Part shown: piece after piece, positions 1 through 6,413 of the stretch
How positions within the stretch are numbered: position 1 is the stretch's first letter
How the letters are laid out: the number at the start of each line of letters is the position of its first letter
Assembly (NCBI RefSeq): GCF_030151805.1
Contig: NZ_JASLCN010000151.1
Coordinates: 1-15,933, forward strand
Direction: 5' to 3'
DNA length: 15,933 bases
Source of the DNA: Fluviicola sp.
Lineage (GTDB): Bacteria > Bacteroidota > Bacteroidia > Flavobacteriales_D > Crocinitomicaceae
The notes under the pieces: generated by a model
The model's database searches: none
The model's input: the letters and a program-made list of their open reading frames with translations, nothing else
Told to the model about the DNA's origin: nothing
Position numbers and translations under genes: made by a program

Positions 1-657
1 TTGATCTCTTCCAACGATTTCAATGATCGGTTGGGTCAACACCAACGAGTAATCGACGCAGCAAAAGAAACAGGAGTAAAACACCTCATTTACACGGGTG
101 TTTCCATGCAGCATTTCGAACAATCGGCATTGAATCAAATCATGGGAGAGCATTTCGATACGGAAAAACACATTTTGAACTCCGGTTTGACGTATACTTT
201 CCTGAGAGATAATTTGTATGCAGACGTGATTCCGGTATTTCTCGGAGAGCGGGTTCTGGAAACAGGAATCAATCTTCCGGCAGGAAACGGAAAGGTTCCT
301 TATGCGGTGAGAAAAGACATTGCGGAAGCAGCAGCGAATATTTTGGCAGGCGAAGGACATGAAAACAAGATTTACGAAATTTCCAATACCGAAAGTTATT
401 CCTACCAGGATGTTGCTGATCTGTTGAGCGAGATTTCGGGTAAAACAGTTCCTTATAACGACGTCCCGGTAACTGATTTTTCAAAAGCATTGACAGAAGC
501 AGGAGTTCCGGAACACCTGATCGGGTTTACAATCGGGTTCGCGACTGCAACAAAAGACGGTGATTTCGACATTCCGAATACGCACCTGGAAGAGCTTTTA
601 GGCAGAAAACCTACTTCTCTGAAGCAATTTTTGACAGAGACTTATTCTTTCCAATAA
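1..657 (+). CDS. NAD(P)-binding, quinone oxidoreductase 2-like protein (NmrA/atypical SDR), 5'-truncated
   Basis: This is an open frame running in from the left edge and ending at TAA 655-657. The visible 218 residues match the middle and C-terminal parts of the NmrA-like atypical short-chain dehydrogenases typified by E. coli QorB/YtfG. The segment RLGQHQRVIDAAKETGVKHL followed by IYTG (about residues 10-33) is the family's helix and the beta strand after it. The later RDNLYADVIP and the PYAVRKDIAEAAANIL stretch are also characteristic. The family is about 285 residues long, and the N-terminal glycine-rich Rossmann motif and roughly 70 residues are missing, so the TTG at position 1 is not the true start. 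Known members reduce quinones with NAD(P)H, are cytosolic and have no signal peptide; the substrate here is inferred only. It is the last gene of its transcript, because a terminator follows within 20 bases. Confidence 0.8.
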   Translation: MISSNDFNDRLGQHQRVIDAAKETGVKHLIYTGVSMQHFEQSALNQIMGEHFDTEKHILNSGLTYTFLRDNLYADVIPVFLGERVLETGINLPAGNGKVPYAVRKDIAEAAANILAGEGHENKIYEISNTESYSYQDVADLLSEISGKTVPYNDVPVTDFSKALTEAGVPEHLIGFTIGFATATKDGDFDIPNTHLEELLGRKPTSLKQFLTETYSFQ

Positions 658-676
658 CGAATCCGTTGATTCACTT

Positions 677-710
677 AAAGCGAATATGGAATTTTCTGTA
701 TTCGCTTTTT
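677..710 (+). terminator. Intrinsic terminator after the quinone-oxidoreductase-like gene
   Basis: A perfect 10-base inverted repeat, AAAGCGAATA (677-686) and TATTCGCTTT (699-708), encloses a 12-base loop and runs into a T-rich tract (706-710, then GTATTTT). It starts 20 bases after the stop codon. The ATG at 686 lies inside this stem, which argues against using that codon as the start of the next gene. Confidence 0.75.
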
Positions 711-718
711 GTATTTTG

Positions 719-726
719 TACTTTTG
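719..726 (+). promoter_or_regulatory. Bacteroidota -7 promoter element (TACTTTTG)
   Basis: TACTTTTG fits the Bacteroidota -7 consensus TAnnTTTG exactly. It ends 19 bases before the ATG at 746, so transcription would start at about 733 with a very short leader. I see no clean TTG at the expected -33 spacing; that region overlaps the preceding terminator. The placement favours 746 over 686 as the start of the downstream gene. Confidence 0.4.
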
Positions 727-745
727 CAACTATACACAATCATTT

Positions 746-1141
746 ATGGAAGAGTTACTGGATGAAATCAACACAGATGAGAAGAAAACACTTCTATTCC
801 GACCGGAAATTGCATTTATCTGGTTTTCAATCTTTGCTATCGGGTACTTGTTCAAAGTAATGCACTGGCCCTTTACAGGCCTTCTCCGGATAATCGGTGC
901 CGGAGGTTTTATGGCGTATGCCTTTTCTTTATGGATATTGACGAAGCAGAAAACTATCTTGCTCCTCATTTGCAATACGCTTAGTCTTTTCTGGATTGTG
1001 ATCATTCTTTGGGGATTTTTCTTTAATGACGGTTATCCTTTTAATTATGCCGGCTTAACTCTTCAGGGAATAACATTCGGAATCCTGTTGGTCCTGCATT
1101 TCGCCCTATTATTGATTATCAAAAAAAGAAGAAGTAGGTAG
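746..1141 (+). CDS. Small four-helix membrane protein with GldL-like KVMHWP motif, function unknown
   Basis: This 131-residue protein has a short charged N-terminus (residues 1-20), then four hydrophobic segments at about 21-36, 44-64, 70-92 and 102-125, and a basic tail KKRRSR. It is therefore an inner-membrane protein with little soluble mass. The first hairpin carries KVMHWPFTG (37-45). This resembles the K-hydrophobic-MHWPG signature at the first membrane hairpin of GldL, the T9SS/gliding motor protein, and of assorted short Bacteroidota membrane proteins. The periplasmic coiled domain of real GldL is absent, so I do not call it GldL. The frame extends upstream to an ATG at 686, but that codon is within a terminator stem and upstream of the -7 element, so I place the start at 746. 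The next gene has its own likely promoter. Role unknown. Confidence 0.65.
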   Translation: MEELLDEINTDEKKTLLFRPEIAFIWFSIFAIGYLFKVMHWPFTGLLRIIGAGGFMAYAFSLWILTKQKTILLLICNTLSLFWIVIILWGFFFNDGYPFNYAGLTLQGITFGILLVLHFALLLIIKKRRSR

Positions 1142-1176
1142 TTTGAATCAACATGGAATTTTTCTCCTTATTTTTG
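1142..1176 (+). promoter_or_regulatory. Candidate Bacteroidota promoter for the lipoprotein gene
   Basis: TTTG (1142-1145) and TATTTTTG (1169-1176, an exact TAnnTTTG) are separated by 23 bases, the upper end of the accepted 17-23 spacing. The implied start near 1183 leaves a leader of about 49 bases before the ATG at 1232. The AT-rich context makes a chance match possible. Confidence 0.35.
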
Positions 1177-1231
1177 GTCATTATTACTACAATGAAAAAT
1201 AATCTGTTTTACTAAAATCAACCCTTCATCT

Positions 1232-1624
1232 ATGTTGAAAAAAACGTTTCAATTGTTACTGGCTGCTTTTCTGATTGTAAGCATTTCATCCTGTAAAGAC
1301 AAAAAATACCCGACTATCAATATTCTGACTCCAACGGAGGATTCTCATTACCAGGTCAATCAGCAATTCACGGTTCATGTAGAAATGGAAGACGATCGCG
1401 GGATTATCTCTCACCGTTACTACTTTGGAGATGCAGCCGGAATTTCAGATCCTGATTTCACCAATTACGAAACAACGAATCTGAAAAAGAAAGAAAAAAA
1501 GCAAACGATCAATACCAATTTTCCATTACCGAATGTAACCGGAGAATTTTATTTACATGTTGAAGTAACGGACGATACGGGAAAAACAACGAAACAATCC
1601 AGACGTTTTTACATCAATCCCTGA
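1232..1624 (+). CDS. Small lipoprotein with an Ig-like/DUF4625-like domain
   Basis: The 130-residue product begins with a lipoprotein signal peptide: a KK n-region, hydrophobic core at 6-17 and a lipobox ending ISSC, with the acylated cysteine at 21. The mature part opens KDKKYPTINILTPTEDSHY and continues with FTVHVEMEDDRGI and a closing FYLHVEVTDDTGKTT. This alternation of beta strands is typical of Ig-like domains that start with a 'P-x-I-x-I-x-x-P' strand, and it recalls the DUF4625 lipoproteins of Bacteroidota; that family assignment is an inference. It should be anchored in the outer membrane or periplasm. The residues after Cys21 (KDKK) are not a clear surface-export signal. It is monocistronic: a candidate promoter lies upstream and a terminator 33 bases downstream. 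Specific function unknown. Confidence 0.7.
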   Translation: MLKKTFQLLLAAFLIVSISSCKDKKYPTINILTPTEDSHYQVNQQFTVHVEMEDDRGIISHRYYFGDAAGISDPDFTNYETTNLKKKEKKQTINTNFPLPNVTGEFYLHVEVTDDTGKTTKQSRRFYINP

Positions 1625-1656
1625 TTGAGGTTCCGTCATCTCAAATAAAATACCTG

Positions 1657-1685
1657 AAAGCGTCCGGACTATTCCGGGCTTTTTT
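1657..1685 (+). terminator. Intrinsic terminator after the lipoprotein gene
   Basis: The stem AAAGC (1657-1661) + CCGGA (1664-1668) pairs with TCCGG (1673-1677) + GCTTT (1678-1682), with a two-base GT bulge on the left side and a CTAT loop. It is followed by a run of T to 1685. It lies about 33 bases after the TGA stop. Confidence 0.65.
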
Positions 1686-1689
1686 GTTT

Positions 1690-1950
1690 AGTGATGTATG
1701 AAAACACAGGTGATCCAATGCCCGCATCGGATGACATATTACCTTTCCCGCAAATCACGCGGATTGCGCAGATGAAATAGCTAAAATCAGCTCTGCGCTC
1801 CGACTCTGTCGGAGTCTGTGTAATGCGCCAACCCTGATCGCATGTCGCCAATAGCTTTAGCGATGGCGCAAGCGTTCAGCAGACAATTTAAAAAATCACC
1901 TAAACTCGCGGACAAGCCATTTTGCTTTTACCTCTCCTCTACCCGGTGAA
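1690..1950. repeat. Intergenic repeat- and hairpin-rich element, no gene
   Basis: This stretch has no supportable gene. It holds three adjacent 9-base near-repeats, CGCAAATCA, CGCGGATTG and CGCAGATGA (1749-1775). Next is a hairpin with stem CTCCGA/TCGGAG (1798-1803 and 1809-1814, loop CTCTG). Last is a nested inverted repeat in which TGCGCCA (1824-1830) can pair with TGGCGCA (1864-1870), or an inner CGCCA (1846-1850) with TGGCG (1864-1868). It is richer in G+C than the flanking spacers. The look is that of a dispersed palindromic (REP/MITE-like) repeat, or less likely a structured RNA; with one copy visible I cannot decide. A 60-residue minus-strand frame across it (1669-1851) has no recognisable features. 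Confidence 0.4.
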
Positions 1951-1978
1951 TTGATTCAAATGACATTGCTTATATTTG
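1951..1978 (+). promoter_or_regulatory. Strong Bacteroidota promoter (TTG, 17 bases, TATATTTG)
   Basis: TTG (1951-1953) and TATATTTG (1971-1978) match the Bacteroidota -33 and -7 boxes with a 17-base spacer. Transcription is expected near 1985, 15 bases before the ATG at 2000. An in-frame TTG at 1976 falls inside the -7 box and so cannot be the start codon of the downstream gene. Confidence 0.6.
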
Positions 1979-1999
1979 ATTTCGATTCATTCAAAACAT

Positions 2000-2962
2000 A
2001 TGTTGCAACCTTTAAGTAAACATCCTGTCATTTTTTACAACGTCGAAAACTTGTTCGACACGATTGACGATCCGAAACTCCAGGGAAATGAAGAATTCAC
2101 TCCCGAAGGAGATAAAGAGTGGGATCATGAACGCTATTCTGAAAAGTTAAACCGGCTTTCGGAAGCGTTGCTGCTGGCAAACGGAGCTACTCCCCTGGCT
2201 TTCGGGATGGCGGAAATTGAAAACCGGAAAGTGGTCGAAGATTTGATCCGGACAGAAAAACTGAGCTCCGTTCCCTACAAGATCGTGCATTTCGATTCGG
2301 AGGACAGACGCGGAATTGACTGTGTATTTGTTTACGACAGCCGGTTTTTGAAAACCCAACTGGAAACAAAACTAATTGTTCTCGTGGAAGATGAACCGTA
2401 TTTCCGGACGCGTGATATTCTACATATCAAAGGCCTTGTTTCGGACCATGAAATTCACTTCTTTGTCAATCACTGGCCTTCACGAAGAGAAGGAATCAAG
2501 GAATCTGAAAACCGCAGACATACCGCTGCTCGCCTGCTTCGGGCAGAAATTGATGAAATTCTGGGGTTTAACGAAGATGCAAATATCATCGTGATGGGAG
2601 ATTTCAACGACACGCCGGAAGATCCGAGTATCCGGGAAATTCTTCGTGCCAAAGGACAACACGAACAAAAACCCGGCGATCTGATCAACCTGTTGGTAGA
2701 AGAACACAAAAAAGGAGCAGGAACAGTGGTTCACGAGCGTCAATGGGATGTTTTCGACCAGTTAATCGTTTCCCAGGGATTGCTTCAAGGGCAATCCGGG
2801 CTTGAGGTTGATCGGAATCATGCATTTATCGTCCGCAATCCGAAGCTTTTATACACTTTTGAGGACGGGAATCAAAAACCGAATTCCAGTTACGGCGGCG
2901 ATTATTATCAGGGTGGTTATTCCGATCATTTACCTGTTTATTTAAGTTTGAACGAGAAATAA
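2000..2962 (+). CDS. Endonuclease/exonuclease/phosphatase (EEP) family hydrolase
   Basis: The 320-residue protein fills the length of one EEP (DNase I-like) domain and carries the full set of family motifs. These are FYNVENLFDT (12-21), a metal-binding glutamate in AEIENRKVVEDL (E74), RRGID, NHWPSRR (N157-H158), MGDFND (D201, N203) and the terminal SDHLPV (S308-D309-H310). Such enzymes cleave phosphodiester or phosphomonoester bonds with Mg2+; the Bacteroidota members with NVENLFDT and NHWPSRR are of unknown substrate. No signal peptide is seen from ATG 2000, so it is probably cytosolic. The start follows from the promoter immediately upstream. The next gene begins 39 bases after the stop with only a weak, mismatched hairpin between, so they may be co-transcribed. 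Confidence 0.85.
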   Translation: MLQPLSKHPVIFYNVENLFDTIDDPKLQGNEEFTPEGDKEWDHERYSEKLNRLSEALLLANGATPLAFGMAEIENRKVVEDLIRTEKLSSVPYKIVHFDSEDRRGIDCVFVYDSRFLKTQLETKLIVLVEDEPYFRTRDILHIKGLVSDHEIHFFVNHWPSRREGIKESENRRHTAARLLRAEIDEILGFNEDANIIVMGDFNDTPEDPSIREILRAKGQHEQKPGDLINLLVEEHKKGAGTVVHERQWDVFDQLIVSQGLLQGQSGLEVDRNHAFIVRNPKLLYTFEDGNQKPNSSYGGDYYQGGYSDHLPVYLSLNEK

Positions 2963-3001
2963 TAAAACCGAAGCGATTTTTATATCACCCGGAGAAAAAG
3001 A

Positions 3002-3541
3002 ATGAATACAGCACAAGAGTTTTTGACGGAATTCAGAACACAGCGCGATTTCAAATCGGCTACGAAGCTTTTGGAAAAAGATGAACCGTTCCGCACTGCC
3101 ATTTTTCAGGAAATTGCTTCTGATCAATACCCTTTTCCGGAATATTCTTCCTGGATTGCGTATCATTTCTTTGAAAAGCACCCGGAACTCATGACCAAAG
3201 AGCTCTTCGGGTTAATGATTCATACATTGCTCCATACAAGCAACCATTCCGTTCAGCGAAACCTATCCAATACGTTGGTTTATGCTCCTTTTTCCTGCTC
3301 TGAAAACGGGGAATTGCTCGATAAACTCTTCCTCTTTCTGCATGATCCGGAAGCGCTTCCGGCTTTGAAATACCATGCCTTACGCATGATCGAAAAACAT
3401 TACCTGAACGCATATCCGGAGCTGGTTCGGGAATTACGAACCGTTTTCGAGGTTATTTCAACTCATCCGAAAACTTCCATGCAGGCAATGGCCCGAAATT
3501 TTGAAAAAAAATACCGCAAACATCCTTATTATGCATACTAA
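3002..3541 (+). CDS. Conserved-looking helical protein of unknown function, coupled to the S9 peptidase
   Basis: I do not recognise a named family. The 179-residue product is soluble, mostly helical by its pattern of short amphipathic stretches (for example 40-60, 65-95, 105-130, 135-160), and lacks a signal peptide or membrane segment. The layout suggests a small HEAT/ARM-like helical repeat protein, which is inference only. The start is supported by GGAG (2991-2994) seven bases before ATG 3002, one of the few good Shine-Dalgarno sites in this window. Its last codons overlap the start of the S9 peptidase by 11 bases, pointing to translational coupling and co-expression. It is probably co-transcribed with the EEP gene upstream. 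Confidence 0.65.
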   Translation: MNTAQEFLTEFRTQRDFKSATKLLEKDEPFRTAIFQEIASDQYPFPEYSSWIAYHFFEKHPELMTKELFGLMIHTLLHTSNHSVQRNLSNTLVYAPFSCSENGELLDKLFLFLHDPEALPALKYHALRMIEKHYLNAYPELVRELRTVFEVISTHPKTSMQAMARNFEKKYRKHPYYAY

Positions 3542-5861
3542 TATCTTTTTGCTCTTCTTTCTTTTACTGAGTTTTGTTCCTGAAAGCAACTCCCAAACCA
3601 TTCGCCTGGAAGAGATCATGAAAGGGGAAGAATTTGTGGGATTTTCTCCGCAAAATATCCGCTGGTCAATCGACAACGAATCGGTGGTTTTTGACTGGAA
3701 TCCGGGCAAAGAACCCGGAAGAAGTTTGTATGCTTACAACCTGAAACAACAAAAAACAGTAAAAATCCCTTTAGTCAACGGCGAGTATTCCTGGACTCCT
3801 ACTTTAAACAATCATCCGCAATTAGCTGCTGTTCATTATTTTATTGAATCCGGAAATTTGTTCAGATACGATTTCAAAACCAGGAAAAAAACAGTGGTCT
3901 ATTCCGGAAGTGATCCTGTGGAAGAGGTCTTTCAATGGAAGAATTCCCCACTGATTTATTTTATCCTTCGCTCAAACGTTTTTTCCTACAATGCACTTGC
4001 AGGAAGCATGACTCAAGTTACCAATTTTATACAGGGAAGTAAACCAACGGAGAAAAGTGATTCCAGCTTTTTGATTCAACAGCAGAAAGAACTGTTCACT
4101 TATATTCAATGGCAAAACACAAAAAAGGATTGGAACAAAAAACAACCCAATCGAAAACTTCCTTCCGGAATTTACTATTCTAAAAGCGAATACGTCTCAA
4201 AAATCACTGTCAGTGAAAACGGTCGTTTTGTTTCGTTTGTTCTCACAACGGATTCCGATGCTCCGAACACCCATTACGAAGCGCATATTACACAGGACGG
4301 ATTTACACAAAACCGGCAGGCGCGCCCGAAAGTGAGCAACCTGGAGCCCAATACGCGAATGGGAATTTTTGACCTTGAAAAAGACAGTGTTTATTTTGTG
4401 AGTGCGTCTTCTTTGAGCGACATCCGCAAAAAACCGGCCTATTTAGCGGAATACGGTTCCAGCGGTTTGTTTCCAAATGACAGGGAGCTTTGTTTTCACC
4501 AGGCGGTAATGAATCCGCAGGAAAACAATGCCTTGGTCGACATCCGGGCTTTTGACAACAAGGATCGCTGGATTTGCCTGCTGGATCTCGGGACAGGAAC
4601 TTTAAGCGAATTGGATCACCAGCACGATGAAGCGTGGATCGGCGGGCCGGGAATTTCCGAATGGAATGAAGCCGACGGAACTTTAGCCTGGATCAATGCT
4701 TCCGAATTCATCTTTCAAAGCGAGCAAAGCGGTTATTCGCACCTATACTCCATGAATATTCAATCCAAAAGCAAAAGAGCATTGACTTCCGGAAATTGGG
4801 AAGTGCATGATTGCTTTTTCTCCCGGGATATGAAAACGATCTATTTCATTGCGAATAAAATCCATCCGGGTGTTCGGAACGGCTACAAACTCGATTTGAA
4901 ATCCAACCAGGTTACACCTTTGTTTGAAGGAAAATTCGGAATTGAATGGGTTTTGTCTCCGGATGAAAAAACGTGGGCGATTCGTTATTCGACCACCACC
5001 CACCCCTGGGAATTATGCATTGTTCCGAATCTCCCGAATCAACCATTGATTCCTGTTACGAAAAGTACTTTGCCTGAATTTGATAAACTGCAACTCCTGA
5101 CTCCTGAAATCATTCCAATTTCTTCTTCCGACGGAAAAACCATTTATTCGCGCATTTACAAACCGGAAAAACCGAACGGTGCGGCGGTTTTGTTTGTTCA
5201 CGGAGCGGGATATCTGCAAAATGCACATCATTACTGGAGTTATTATCAACGTGAGATGCTGTTTCATCAATTGCTCACCGAAAAAGGCTACACGGTTCTG
5301 GATGTCGATTACAGAGCCAGTGAGGGTTACGGACGTGATTGGAGGACGGATATTTACCGCGACATGGGCAACCGCGATCTGCACGATTATATAGATGCGA
5401 AGAATTTCCTGGTTAAAAATGTCGCTATCGATTCAAACAGAGTCGGGATTTACGGCGGAAGCTACGGTGGTTTCATCACCTTAATGGGCTTACTCAAAAC
5501 ACCGGATGCATTCAATTGCGGTGCTGCATTGAGAGCTGTGACGGATTGGGCTCATTACAATCACGAGTACACGAGCAATATTCTGAATTATCCTTCCACA
5601 GATCCGAAGGCTTATAAAAGAAGCAGTCCGATTTACTTTGCTGAAAATCTGAAAAAGCCTTTGTTGATGCTGCACGGAATGGTCGATGACAATGTACAAT
5701 TCCAGGATATTGTGCGCTTGAATCAACGTTTTATTGAATTGGGGAAAACCAACTTCCAATTGAGTATTTTCCCAACCGAAGCACACGGATTCACGTTTAC
5801 TCCTGCATGGGTTGACGAATACAGGAGGATTTTGGAGTTGTTTGAACACAATTTGAGATAA
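3531..5861 (+). CDS. Exported S9 family serine peptidase (prolyl oligopeptidase/DPP-IV type)
   Basis: The 776-residue protein starts with a signal peptide (hydrophobic 5-15, likely cleavage near residue 21), so it acts in the periplasm or outside the cell. Residues of about 25-490 form the DPP-IV N-terminal beta-propeller, rich in W- and D-containing blade repeats. Residues of about 530-776 form the alpha/beta-hydrolase domain. The catalytic triad is visible: Ser644 in GGSYGG, Asp719 in HGMVDDNV and His752 in PTEAHGF, each in the S9B/S9C context. It should remove or cleave short peptides, often after proline, although specificity cannot be read from sequence. The frame opens upstream at 3501, but ATG 3531 gives the signal peptide and overlaps the previous stop by 11 bases, so I use it. 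The TAA stop is the first three bases of a heptamer repeat array. Confidence 0.9.
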   Translation: MHTNIFLLFFLLLSFVPESNSQTIRLEEIMKGEEFVGFSPQNIRWSIDNESVVFDWNPGKEPGRSLYAYNLKQQKTVKIPLVNGEYSWTPTLNNHPQLAAVHYFIESGNLFRYDFKTRKKTVVYSGSDPVEEVFQWKNSPLIYFILRSNVFSYNALAGSMTQVTNFIQGSKPTEKSDSSFLIQQQKELFTYIQWQNTKKDWNKKQPNRKLPSGIYYSKSEYVSKITVSENGRFVSFVLTTDSDAPNTHYEAHITQDGFTQNRQARPKVSNLEPNTRMGIFDLEKDSVYFVSASSLSDIRKKPAYLAEYGSSGLFPNDRELCFHQAVMNPQENNALVDIRAFDNKDRWICLLDLGTGTLSELDHQHDEAWIGGPGISEWNEADGTLAWINASEFIFQSEQSGYSHLYSMNIQSKSKRALTSGNWEVHDCFFSRDMKTIYFIANKIHPGVRNGYKLDLKSNQVTPLFEGKFGIEWVLSPDEKTWAIRYSTTTHPWELCIVPNLPNQPLIPVTKSTLPEFDKLQLLTPEIIPISSSDGKTIYSRIYKPEKPNGAAVLFVHGAGYLQNAHHYWSYYQREMLFHQLLTEKGYTVLDVDYRASEGYGRDWRTDIYRDMGNRDLHDYIDAKNFLVKNVAIDSNRVGIYGGSYGGFITLMGLLKTPDAFNCGAALRAVTDWAHYNHEYTSNILNYPSTDPKAYKRSSPIYFAENLKKPLLMLHGMVDDNVQFQDIVRLNQRFIELGKTNFQLSIFPTEAHGFTFTPAWVDEYRRILELFEHNLR

Positions 5862-5884
5862 TTCCTAATTCCTAATTCCTAATT
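5859..5884. repeat. Heptanucleotide tandem array, 3.7 copies of TAATTCC
   Basis: There are three perfect TAATTCC units (5859-5879) plus TAATT (5880-5884). The first TAA is the stop codon of the S9 peptidase. The same unit recurs at the right edge of the window upstream of cysD. The tract from here to 5915 contains no gene. Confidence 0.9.
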
Positions 5885-5915
5885 AAAAAATGTTCAAGAG
5901 TTTAAAAGTTTAATC

Positions 5916-5968
5916 ATTCGTAATTCGTAATTCGTAATTCGTAATTCGTAATTCGTAATTCGTAATTC
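5916..5968. repeat. Heptanucleotide tandem array, six copies of TAATTCG with partial ends
   Basis: Six perfect TAATTCG units (5921-5962) are preceded by ATTCG (5916-5920) and followed by TAATTC (5963-5968). A degenerate TAATC lies just before (5911-5915). The unit differs from the TAATTCC array 32 bases upstream only in the last base. The array ends seven bases before the ATG of the acetyltransferase gene and so fills its upstream region. Confidence 0.9.
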
Positions 5969-5975
5969 TTATATC

Positions 5976-6413
5976 ATGGAAATCCGTGAATTAAAAACCA
6001 TCGGGGAAATGCTACCTCATCTTTCTGTTTTGCAGGAACTCTATCCTGATCTGACAGTTGAAAATTATCGAAAAATGCTCCTGGATATGCTTCCGAACAA
6101 GTATGCGCAGGTGGCAGTTTTTGAGCAGGAAAAGTGTCTAGCGATCAGCGGATATTGGCTTGGAACAAAACTTTGGTGCGGACCTTATCTCGAACTTGAC
6201 AACGTGATTGTTTCCCAAAGTGCACGAGGAACCGGAGCCGGAAAACTCATTCAACACTACCTGGAAGAAAAAGCGCAGGAATTAAACTGTAACATCATGG
6301 CGCTGGATGCTTACACGAATAATTTCAAGGCTCACCGCTTTTATTACAACCAGGGATATGCTCCGAAAGGTTTTCATTTTGTAAAAATCCTGAACGAAGA
6401 CGGACTGACCTAA
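5976..6413 (+). CDS. GNAT-family N-acetyltransferase
   Basis: The 145-residue protein is the size of a single GNAT domain. It has the expected N-terminal helices (1-45), central strands, and the acetyl-CoA-binding motif A: strand ELDNVIVS, then R84-G-T-G-A-G89 (R-x-x-G-x-G) and the helix KLIQHYLEEKAQ. It closes with the motif B region LDAYTNNFKAHRFYYNQGY, where N-x-x-A-x-x-F-Y is typical. It should transfer an acetyl group from acetyl-CoA to a small molecule or protein amine; the acceptor is unknown. It is cytosolic. Upstream there is only the TAATTCG array and no recognisable promoter or ribosome site. Its TAA (6411-6413) overlaps the stop codon of the convergent kinase gene, so no terminator separates the two. 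Confidence 0.85.
   Translation: MEIRELKTIGEMLPHLSVLQELYPDLTVENYRKMLLDMLPNKYAQVAVFEQEKCLAISGYWLGTKLWCGPYLELDNVIVSQSARGTGAGKLIQHYLEEKAQELNCNIMALDAYTNNFKAHRFYYNQGYAPKGFHFVKILNEDGLT

Noticed and set aside
686..745. Upstream ATG extension of the small membrane protein gene
   Set aside because: The ATG at 686 is inside the stem of a terminator and upstream of the -7 promoter box; the start at 746 fits better.
1669..1851. 60-residue minus-strand frame in the intergenic element
   Set aside because: Low-complexity shadow of palindromic sequence, with no recognisable protein feature, promoter or ribosome site.
1976..1999. TTG start for the EEP-family gene
   Set aside because: It overlaps the TATATTTG promoter box and lies before the expected transcription start; ATG 2000 begins just before the conserved domain.
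2963..2980. Terminator between the EEP gene and the helical protein gene
   Set aside because: AAAACCG/CGATTTT has an internal mismatch and a three-base loop; it is too weak to call.
5013..5384. 123-residue minus-strand frame inside the S9 peptidase
   Set aside because: Antisense shadow of a gene with a complete catalytic triad; no independent features.
5859..5968. CRISPR array
   Set aside because: The repeats are contiguous 7-base units with no spacers and no cas genes nearby.
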